From DAMCAP01 sp964370205 (GTDB taxonomy: Bacteria > Bacillota > Clostridia > Oscillospirales > Ruminococcaceae), in the NCBI GenBank assembly GCA_964370205.1, contig CAYJIK010000073.1, forward strand, positions 1 to 9,853: a stretch of 9,853 bases of DNA, read 5' to 3'. The notes under the pieces are model-generated. The model was not told where the DNA came from and ran no database searches. It saw only the letters and a program-made list of their open reading frames with translations. The position numbers and the translations under genes are program-made. Shown here piece after piece: positions 4,774-9,853 of this stretch (the stretch's first letter is position 1; the number at the start of each line of letters is the position of its first letter).

Positions 4774-5085
4774 ATGGCAGTCAAAGACCAAATCAGAATC
4801 AGAATCAAAGGTTACGACCACCAGCTTGTTGACGTAGCAGCGGAAAAGATAGTTCAAACCGCTAAGCGTGCAGGCGCAGGAGTAGCAGGTCCAATACCGC
4901 TACCAACCGAGAAGGAAATCGTAACAATCCTAAGAGCCGTTCACAAGTACAAAGATTCCCGTGAGCAGTTCGAAATGCGTACCCATAAGCGTCTAATCGA
5001 CATTCTGCGTCCCGGTGCAAAGACTATAGAGGCACTGTCCGCTATAGAACTACCCGCAGGCGTAGAAATCGAAATCAAGCTCTAA
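4774..5085 (+). CDS. rpsJ: Small ribosomal subunit protein S10 (also NusE)
   Basis: A complete 103-residue S10, the usual length. It binds the 3' domain of 16S rRNA in the 30S head and, as NusE, partners NusB in transcription antitermination. The family signature around AGAGVAGPIPLPT (residues 33-45) is present, followed by the ribosome-embedded loop region HKYKDSREQFEMRTHKRLIDI (57-77). It is the first gene of the S10 operon. It is preceded by a long leader with repeats that mimic its ribosome-binding site and followed by an unusually long gap to rplC. Its TAA stop (5083-5085) lies inside a hairpin at 5082-5104. Confidence 0.98.
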   Translation: MAVKDQIRIRIKGYDHQLVDVAAEKIVQTAKRAGAGVAGPIPLPTEKEIVTILRAVHKYKDSREQFEMRTHKRLIDILRPGAKTIEALSAIELPAGVEIEIKL

Positions 5086-5104
5086 ATCGACGAAAGTCGT
5101 TTAG
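5082..5104 (+). promoter_or_regulatory. GNRA-type hairpin overlapping the rpsJ stop codon
   Basis: CTAAA (5082-5086) pairs with TTTAG (5100-5104) and CGAC (5088-5091) pairs with GTCG (5096-5099), with one bulged T and a GAAA tetraloop. The TAA stop of rpsJ is in the left arm. No T-run follows, so it is not a terminator. It may stabilise the 3' end of the rpsJ message or belong to a larger folded spacer. Confidence 0.5.
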
Positions 5105-5259
5105 ATAAAGCCCGAAACCACCATATTATATGTACAGTGCGACGGTGGTGATGGCAAACACTCTCATGGCGAGAAGTAAGCTGGTGGACTTGTCCCAAGG
5201 CTTACGGTAATGTTGGAGCGGTAACGTTTCAACCAATAACCAAATTTAGGAGGACGAAA
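5086..5259 (+). promoter_or_regulatory. Structured 174-base rpsJ-rplC spacer
   Basis: The spacer has no ORF. It holds ACCACC (5117-5122) paired with GGTGGT (5144-5149), and a hairpin of GTAAGC (5176-5181) with GCTTAC (5200-5205) enclosing CTTG (5189-5192) and CAAG (5196-5199). The rplC ribosome-binding site AGGAGG is at 5248-5253. Other spacers in this operon are 0 to 47 bases, so this one stands out. It could be a binding site for autoregulation or an RNA processing site. No promoter with both elements in good form is seen. Confidence 0.45.
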
Positions 5260-5907
5260 ATGCAAAAGTGCATAATCGGAAAAAAGCTGGGTATGACACA
5301 GCTCTTTGACGAAAAGGGAAAATTCATCCCTGTAACTGTCATTGAAGCAGGCCCTTGTGTCGTGGTACAGAAGAAGACCACCGAAAACGACGGCTACGAA
5401 GCCGTGCAGATCGGATTTGGCGACATGACGGTCAAGCGCGCAAACAAACCCAGAAAAGGGCATTTTGCCAAGGCAGACCTACCGCTAAAGCGCACCCTGA
5501 TGGAGTTTAAGCTAGATGATATGGGCGCTGTAAATGTCGGCGATATCATCAAGGCTGAAACCTTTGAAGTGGGCGACATCGTAGATGTATGCGGAACAAG
5601 TAAGGGTAAAGGATATGCGGGTGCTATTAAGCGTCACGGATATAAGAGCCTTAAAGAAACTCACGGTACCGGCCCTGTTCACAGGCACGCAGGTTCCATG
5701 GGTGCAAACTCCGACCCATCAAGGGTTATGAAGGGTAAGGGACTACCCGGACACATGGGTGTCGAAAGAGTCACAGTCCAGAACCTTGAGATAGTCAAGG
5801 TAGATAACGAGAACAACCTTATTGCTGTCAAGGGTGCGATACCCGGCCCTAACGGCGGTACGGTAACTATAGTAGACGCCGTTAAAGGCGGCTCTAAGAA
5901 TAAGTAA
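5260..5907 (+). CDS. rplC: Large ribosomal subunit protein L3
   Basis: A complete 215-residue L3, an early-assembling 50S protein whose central loop reaches the peptidyl transferase centre. It starts with MQKCIIGKKLGMTQLF, typical for the family. GKGYAGAIKRHG (residues 116-127) and the central extension HGTGPVHRHAGSMG (135-148) with KGKGLPGHMG (158-167) are conserved. The position that E. coli methylates (Gln150) falls in the NSDPSRV region and is not Gln here, as in many Gram-positive L3 proteins. AGGAGG at 5248-5253 sets the ATG. The rplD start follows after 13 bases. Confidence 0.98.
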   Translation: MQKCIIGKKLGMTQLFDEKGKFIPVTVIEAGPCVVVQKKTTENDGYEAVQIGFGDMTVKRANKPRKGHFAKADLPLKRTLMEFKLDDMGAVNVGDIIKAETFEVGDIVDVCGTSKGKGYAGAIKRHGYKSLKETHGTGPVHRHAGSMGANSDPSRVMKGKGLPGHMGVERVTVQNLEIVKVDNENNLIAVKGAIPGPNGGTVTIVDAVKGGSKNK

Positions 5908-5920
5908 GGGGGGATAGCAA

Positions 5921-6541
5921 ATGCCAAGTATCAAGGTTTATAATATGCAGGGCGTCGAGGTTTCTGAAACCACACTGTCCGAGGGCATATTCGGTATAGA
6001 GCCAAACCCCGGTGTTGTGCATATGGTTGTCAAAAACCAGCTTGCTAATAAGCGTCAGGGTACGCAGTCAGCCCTTACAAGGGCCGAAGTAAGAGGCGGC
6101 GGAAGAAAGCCGTGGAGACAGAAGGGCACAGGCCGTGCAAGACAGGGCTCCATCAGAGCACCGCAGTGGTATCACGGTGGTGTCGTATTCGCACCAAAGC
6201 CACGCAGCTACCGTTTTAGCCTAAACAAGAAGGTGAGAAGACTTGCTCTAAAGTCTGTTTTCTCTTCCAAGCTGCTTGAAAACAATATCATAATACTGGA
6301 TAGCATGAACATGACCACCTACAAGACTAAGGAAGTCATCAAGATGATGAGCGCCCTCAGCATAGGCAAGGCACTGTTCGTGAATGCGGAGAAGAACGAG
6401 TACTTTGTAAAGAGTGCTGCGAACATTCCCGGAGTAGCAACAGCACTGGTAAACACAATAAACGTTTACGACATGCTCCGCTACGAAAAGCTAGTCATAT
6501 CGCTTGACGCTTTAAAACAAATCGAGGAGGTGTACGCATAA
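5921..6541 (+). CDS. rplD: Large ribosomal subunit protein L4
   Basis: A complete 206-residue L4, which binds 23S domain I and sends a long loop into the peptide exit tunnel. That basic loop is at about residues 53-87 and includes TRAEVRGGGRKPWRQKGTG (53-71) and GSIRAPQWYHGG (76-87), the tunnel-constriction segment where macrolide-resistance changes are known in other species; it looks wild type. In E. coli L4 also represses the S10 operon, which makes it the first candidate ligand for the leader described here (inference). A G-rich ribosome-binding site precedes the ATG. The stop TAA overlaps the rplW ATG by one base, pointing to translational coupling. Confidence 0.98.
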   Translation: MPSIKVYNMQGVEVSETTLSEGIFGIEPNPGVVHMVVKNQLANKRQGTQSALTRAEVRGGGRKPWRQKGTGRARQGSIRAPQWYHGGVVFAPKPRSYRFSLNKKVRRLALKSVFSSKLLENNIIILDSMNMTTYKTKEVIKMMSALSIGKALFVNAEKNEYFVKSAANIPGVATALVNTINVYDMLRYEKLVISLDALKQIEEVYA

Positions 6542-6837
6542 TGAGAGAAGCAACAGCCGTCATTCTAAAGCCCATAATTACGGAGCGCTCCATGGAGGGT
6601 ATCCATCAGGGTAAGTACACCTTTAAAGTAGCGACAGACGCTAACAAAATCGAAATTGCCTTCGCTGTGGAAGCACTTTTCCCCGGCACAAAGGTAAAGT
6701 CTGTTAACACAATGCGTGTTAAAGGCAAGCTAAAGAGAATGGGCAGATTTGCAGGTTACACAGGCGCATGGAAAAAGGCGATAGTAACCATCAAGCCCGA
6801 CTCCAAGAAAATCGAATACTTCGAAAGCATGATATAA
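6541..6837 (+). CDS. rplW: Large ribosomal subunit protein L23
   Basis: A complete 98-residue L23, located at the tunnel exit, where it docks trigger factor and the signal recognition particle. The opening AVILKPIITERSME (residues 6-19) and the segment VKSVNTMRVKGKLKRMGRFAGYTGAWKKA (52-80), shown here by its ends VKSVNTMRV and GAWKKA, are family hallmarks. Its ribosome-binding site GAGGAGG (6524-6530) lies inside the end of rplD and its ATG overlaps the rplD stop (TAATG), so it is translated by re-initiation or coupling. Confidence 0.97.
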   Translation: MREATAVILKPIITERSMEGIHQGKYTFKVATDANKIEIAFAVEALFPGTKVKSVNTMRVKGKLKRMGRFAGYTGAWKKAIVTIKPDSKKIEYFESMI

Positions 6838-6844
6838 GGGGTAG

Positions 6845-6861
6845 AATTCTCTAGGAGAATT
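6845..6861 (+). other. Small perfect hairpin in the rplW-rplB spacer
   Basis: AATTCTC (6845-6851) and GAGAATT (6855-6861) form a seven-bp stem around TAG. It lies in the 47-base spacer before the rplB ribosome-binding site. The short three-base loop and lack of a T-run argue against a terminator; an RNA processing or stability element is possible. Confidence 0.4.
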
Positions 6862-6884
6862 TCTGAACCGGAAAGGAAGAAACA

Positions 6885-7718
6885 ATGGCTATTAAATCCT
6901 ATAAACCCACGACACCGTCAAGAAGAACCATGACTGTCGTGGATTACTCGGGACTTTCCAAGGTAGCACCTGAGAAGAAGCTGCTGACCACTATCAAGAA
7001 GAAGTCAGGCAGAAACAACACAGGACGCATCACTGTCCGTCATAAGGGCGGCGGTAACCGCAGAAAGTACCGTATTATAGACTTCAAGAGGGACAAGTCC
7101 GGTATGCCGGCAACAGTCCTAACTCTTGAGTACGACCCGAACCGCTCCTCCCACATTGCCCTGGTGCAGTATGAGGACGGCGAAAAGCGCTACATCATCG
7201 CACCTCACACACTGAAGGTTGGCGACGTTGTATCGAGCGGCGTAGGCTCTGATATAAAGCCCGGAAATGCGATGCCGTTTAAGGCTATCCCCGTTGGTAC
7301 TTTCGTTCACAACATTGAACTGTACCCCGGTAAGGGCGCACAGCTTGCACGTTCCGCAGGCGTTATGGCTCAGCTGATGGCGAAGGAGGGCGCATATGCG
7401 CTTGTAAGACTTCCCTCGGGCGAGCAGAGAAGAATACCGATCGAGTGCATGGCGACCATCGGTCAGGTTTCAAACCTAGACCATGAGAACGTGTCCATCG
7501 GTAAGGCGGGTAGAACTCGTCACATGGGTATCCGTCCAACAGTTAGAGGTTCTGTCATGAACCCTGTTGACCACCCACACGGTGGTGGTGAGGGCAGAAG
7601 CCCGATCGGACGTGCAGGCCCTGTAACCCCTTGGGGCAAGCCGGCACTCGGATACAAGACCAGAAAGAAACACAACCGTTCTGACAAGCTCATTGTCAAG
7701 CGCAGAAACGATAAGTAG
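6885..7718 (+). CDS. rplB: Large ribosomal subunit protein L2
   Basis: A complete 277-residue L2, a core 50S protein needed for subunit joining and peptidyl transfer. The N-terminal domain has GRITVRHKGGGNRRKYR (residues 47-63). The C-terminal signature VDHPHGGGEG (228-237) includes His230, equivalent to E. coli His229, which is important for activity. The C terminus is the usual basic tail (KKHNRSDKLIVKRR). The ribosome-binding site is an AAGGAAG-type site close to the ATG. It ends in tandem stops, TAG TAA (7716-7721), followed 12 bases on by rpsS. Confidence 0.98.
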   Translation: MAIKSYKPTTPSRRTMTVVDYSGLSKVAPEKKLLTTIKKKSGRNNTGRITVRHKGGGNRRKYRIIDFKRDKSGMPATVLTLEYDPNRSSHIALVQYEDGEKRYIIAPHTLKVGDVVSSGVGSDIKPGNAMPFKAIPVGTFVHNIELYPGKGAQLARSAGVMAQLMAKEGAYALVRLPSGEQRRIPIECMATIGQVSNLDHENVSIGKAGRTRHMGIRPTVRGSVMNPVDHPHGGGEGRSPIGRAGPVTPWGKPALGYKTRKKHNRSDKLIVKRRNDK

Positions 7719-7733
7719 TAAGGAGGGTAACTC

Positions 7734-8015
7734 ATGGGAAGAAGCGTTAAAAAAGGGCCATACGTGTTCGAACGCCTTCTGGCGAAAGTTCAGGAGCAAA
7801 ACGACAATGGTAGCAAAAACATCATAAAGACATGGAGTAGATCCTCCACAATATTCCCGGACTTTGTAGGTCACACCTTTGCTGTTCATGACGGCAAGAG
7901 ACATGTTCCTGTATACGTTACTGAGGACATGGTAGGCCACAAGCTCGGAGAGTTTGCGCCTACGAGAACATTCAAAGGCCACGCCGGATCGAAGAAGTCC
8001 AACACCGGCAGATAG
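7734..8015 (+). CDS. rpsS: Small ribosomal subunit protein S19
   Basis: A complete 93-residue S19, a 30S head protein that, with S13, contacts 23S and tRNA. It opens with MGRSVKKGPYV and carries TWSRSSTIFPDFVG (residues 33-46) and the signature GHKLGEFAPTRTFKGHAG (68-85). AAGGAGGG at about 7720-7727 sets the start. Like rplB it ends with TAG directly followed by TAA (8013-8018). Confidence 0.98.
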   Translation: MGRSVKKGPYVFERLLAKVQEQNDNGSKNIIKTWSRSSTIFPDFVGHTFAVHDGKRHVPVYVTEDMVGHKLGEFAPTRTFKGHAGSKKSNTGR

Positions 8016-8050
8016 TAAAACGAAATCTTAAACCGGAGGCGAGAAGACAA

Positions 8051-8386
8051 ATGCAAGCAAAGGCATATTTGCGAGGACTTAGAATTTCACCGAGAAAGGT
8101 GTCTATAATCCTTGATTTAATTAGAGGCAAGCCGGTTGGATATGCGATAGCGGTGCTTAAAAACACCCCTAAGGCGGCGAGTGAGCCTGTACTGAAGCTC
8201 CTGAAGTCCGCTTGTGCAAACGCAGAAAACAACCACGGCATGGATCCGAAGGCGTTGTATGTGTCCGGCTGTTTTGTAACACCCGGCCCTACAATGAAGA
8301 GAATAATGCCCAGAGCACAGGGTAGAGCGTTTAGAATTCTAAAGCGTTCCAGCCATGTGACTATGGAAGTTTCCGAAAAGGAATAA
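8051..8386 (+). CDS. rplV: Large ribosomal subunit protein L22
   Basis: A complete 111-residue L22, which touches all 23S domains and lines the exit tunnel with a long beta hairpin. The globular part has RISPRKV (residues 11-17) and LKSACANAENNHGMD (51-65). The hairpin segment GPTMKRIMPRAQGRAFRI (79-96) is intact, with no insertion or deletion of the kind linked to macrolide resistance. GGAGG (8035-8039) lies 11 bases before the ATG, a little long but the only good site. The rpsC gene follows after 19 bases. Confidence 0.98.
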   Translation: MQAKAYLRGLRISPRKVSIILDLIRGKPVGYAIAVLKNTPKAASEPVLKLLKSACANAENNHGMDPKALYVSGCFVTPGPTMKRIMPRAQGRAFRILKRSSHVTMEVSEKE

Positions 8387-8405
8387 CCAAAGGAGGAGGT
8401 AAACT

Positions 8406-9089
8406 ATGGGTCAAAAGGTAAACCCCCACGGTCTTAGAGTGGGCGTTATAAAGAACTGGGACTCCCGTTGGTTTGCAAAGGACAGTGCCTTTGGCGACCT
8501 GGTTGTGGAGGACTACAACATCAGAAAGTATCTGAAGAAGAGACTTAAAGATGCAGGCGTTCCCAAGATTGAGATCGAAAGGGATGCAACACGCATAAGA
8601 ATTCATATCCACTGTGCACGTCCCGGCTTTGTAATAGGCAGAGGCGGCACAGAGATTGAAAAAATTCGCAAGGCGTGCGAGGAAATGGTGAACAAGGGCA
8701 AAGAAACAAAGGTGAACGTTTACGTTAACGTTGTCGAGGTGAAGAACCCTGACAGAAACGCACAGCTTGTTGCGGAAAACATCGCAGCTCAGCTGGTGGG
8801 ACGTGTATCGTTCAGACGTGCCATGAAGCAGGCAATCGGTCGTGCAATGCGACTGGGCGCAAAGGGCATAAAGGCACAGGTTTCCGGCCGTCTCGGCGGC
8901 GCTGATATCGCCAGAACCGAGCATTATCACGAGGGTACAATACCACTACAGACCATAAGAGCCGACATCGACTACGGATTTGCGGAAGCAGATACAGCGT
9001 ACGGAAAAATCGGTGTTAAGGTATGGATCTACGTGGGAGAGGTATTGGCGGACGTTAGAAAGCCTCGTGAAGAAGGAGGCAATAAGTAA
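8406..9089 (+). CDS. rpsC: Small ribosomal subunit protein S3
   Basis: A complete 227-residue S3, which forms part of the mRNA entry site of the 30S subunit. It starts MGQKVNPHGLRVGV. It contains a type II KH domain with the loop GRGG (residues 78-81) in FVIGRGGTEIEKIRK, and the C-terminal segment QVSGRLGGADIARTEHY (158-174), which carries the basic residues implicated in mRNA unwinding. AGGAGGAGG (8391-8399) gives a very strong ribosome-binding site. The TAA overlaps the rplP ATG by one base. Confidence 0.98.
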   Translation: MGQKVNPHGLRVGVIKNWDSRWFAKDSAFGDLVVEDYNIRKYLKKRLKDAGVPKIEIERDATRIRIHIHCARPGFVIGRGGTEIEKIRKACEEMVNKGKETKVNVYVNVVEVKNPDRNAQLVAENIAAQLVGRVSFRRAMKQAIGRAMRLGAKGIKAQVSGRLGGADIARTEHYHEGTIPLQTIRADIDYGFAEADTAYGKIGVKVWIYVGEVLADVRKPREEGGNK

Positions 9090-9511
9090 TGCTACTACCA
9101 AAGAGAGTTAAATATAGAAGAGTCCACAGAGGACGTCTTAAAGGTAAGGCAACTAGGGGCAACAAGATAGCATACGGCGATTTCGCTCTACAGGCTCTTG
9201 AGCCGGCTTGGATAACCTCCAACCAGATAGAAGCAGCCCGTATCGCTATGACCAGATACATCCGCCGTGGCGGACAGGTTTGGATCAAGATATTCCCCGA
9301 CAAGCCTGTAACCCAAAAGCCCGCTGAAACTCGAATGGGTTCCGGTAAAGGTTCACCCGAGTACTGGGTAGCCGTTGTAAAGCCCGGCAGAATCATGTTC
9401 GAAATCGGCGGAGTGTCGGAGGAGCTTGCGAAAGAGGCTATGCGCCTTGCTATGCACAAGCTACCGATAAAGTGCAAGTTTATAACAAGAAAAGACGAGG
9501 AGGCGGAATAG
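9089..9511 (+). CDS. rplP: Large ribosomal subunit protein L16
   Basis: A complete 140-residue L16, which sits near the A site and 5S rRNA and is needed for late 50S assembly. The N terminus MLLPKRVKYRRVHRGR and the signature RMGSGKGSPEYWVAVVKPGR (residues 82-101) are clear. The conserved Arg82, which corresponds to the residue hydroxylated in E. coli L16 (Arg81), is present. Its ribosome-binding site AAGGAGG (9073-9079) is inside rpsC. The TAG stop abuts the rpmC ATG with no gap, suggesting coupled translation. Confidence 0.98.
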   Translation: MLLPKRVKYRRVHRGRLKGKATRGNKIAYGDFALQALEPAWITSNQIEAARIAMTRYIRRGGQVWIKIFPDKPVTQKPAETRMGSGKGSPEYWVAVVKPGRIMFEIGGVSEELAKEAMRLAMHKLPIKCKFITRKDEEAE

Positions 9512-9712
9512 ATGAAGGCAACTGAACTAAAAGAACTTTCCACAGCGGAACTAAGCCAAAAGCTTTCCGACCTTAAATCGGAATTGTTTAACCTACGTTT
9601 TCAGCACGCTATAAACCAGCTGGAAAATCCGCTGAGACTGAAAGATGTCAAGCGTGATATAGCTAGGGTTAAGACTGTTATGAGAGCTAACGAGCTTTCT
9701 AATGCGAAGTAG
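9512..9712 (+). CDS. rpmC: Large ribosomal subunit protein L29
   Basis: A complete 66-residue L29, a small two-helix protein at the tunnel exit next to L23. The pattern ELSTAELSQKLSDLKSELF (residues 8-26) then LRFQHAINQLENPLRLKDVK (28-47) is typical, ending with the basic helix RDIARVKTVMR. Its ribosome-binding site GAGGAGG (9497-9503) is within rplP. The stop is TAG, with a G-rich ribosome-binding site for rpsQ starting at once. Confidence 0.97.
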   Translation: MKATELKELSTAELSQKLSDLKSELFNLRFQHAINQLENPLRLKDVKRDIARVKTVMRANELSNAK

Positions 9713-9725
9713 GGGGGAGTAAATT

Positions 9726-9853
9726 ATGAGCCAAAACACAACAGGCGCAAGATCGCTGCGTAAAACACGTGTAGGCGTTGTCGTTAGCGACAAGATGGAC
9801 AAAACCGTAGTGGTAGCTGTTCAGGATAGCATCCGCCATCCCCTTTACAAGAA
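9726..9853 (+). CDS. rpsQ: Small ribosomal subunit protein S17, 5' part (cut by window end)
   Basis: The first 42 codons of S17, which binds the 5' domain of 16S rRNA. After a polar start (MSQNTTGARSLRKTR), the OB-fold strand VGVVVSDKMDKTVVVAV with following HPLYKK-type sequence is diagnostic. GGGGGGAG at 9712-9719 precedes the ATG. The rest lies beyond the window. Its place after rpmC is canonical for the S10 operon. Confidence 0.95.
   Translation, partial: MSQNTTGARSLRKTRVGVVVSDKMDKTVVVAVQDSIRHPLYK

Noticed and set aside
7476..7982. 168-codon minus-strand frame across rplB and rpsS (also 189 codons at 8361-8930 and 162 at 9055-9543)
   Set aside because: These are antisense shadows of highly conserved ribosomal protein genes and have no ribosome-binding sites or family resemblance.

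Overview
The window looks like chromosomal DNA of an anaerobic Gram-positive bacterium, most likely a Clostridia member (Oscillospiraceae/Ruminococcaceae-like, a low-confidence guess). The reasons are the S10 ribosomal protein order, a butyrate kinase of the clostridial type, strong AGGAGG ribosome-binding sites before most genes, and the form of the rRNA operon end. No phage, transposase or CRISPR locus is visible.

Layout. (1) 1-631: the end of an rRNA operon, with the 23S 3' end, a tRNA-Glu with anticodon CTC, 5S rRNA only two bases after the tRNA, and two tandem intrinsic terminators. (2) 643-3894: a strong extended -10 promoter followed by five same-strand genes. These are a D-2-hydroxyacid dehydrogenase-fold protein that lacks the usual catalytic residues, a 54-residue two-helix membrane protein, a glycine-zipper membrane protein, butyrate kinase (buk), and a tail-anchored protein of unknown function. 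(3) 3895-4773: a long stretch without a convincing gene. Its first part is an unusually GC-rich, hairpin-rich segment ending in a C-tract (G-quadruplex motif on the minus strand). Then comes a clear promoter with A-tracts upstream, and then a leader of about 475 bases. (4) 4774-9853: the start of the S10 operon in canonical order, rpsJ-rplC-rplD-rplW-rplB-rpsS-rplV-rpsC-rplP-rpmC-rpsQ, with rpsQ cut by the window end. Spacing is tight except for a structured 174-base gap between rpsJ and rplC.

The most interesting part is the S10 leader. It carries two tandem 59-base repeats. The 3' arm of a hairpin in each repeat is nearly identical to the ribosome-binding site of rpsJ, and the 5' arm is exactly complementary to that site over nine bases. 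An intrinsic-terminator-like hairpin lies about 85 bases before rpsJ. Together these suggest an RNA switch or decoy controlling the ribosomal protein operon, although a dispersed repeat that happens to sit here is a real alternative. The ribosomal proteins themselves look ordinary and intact.
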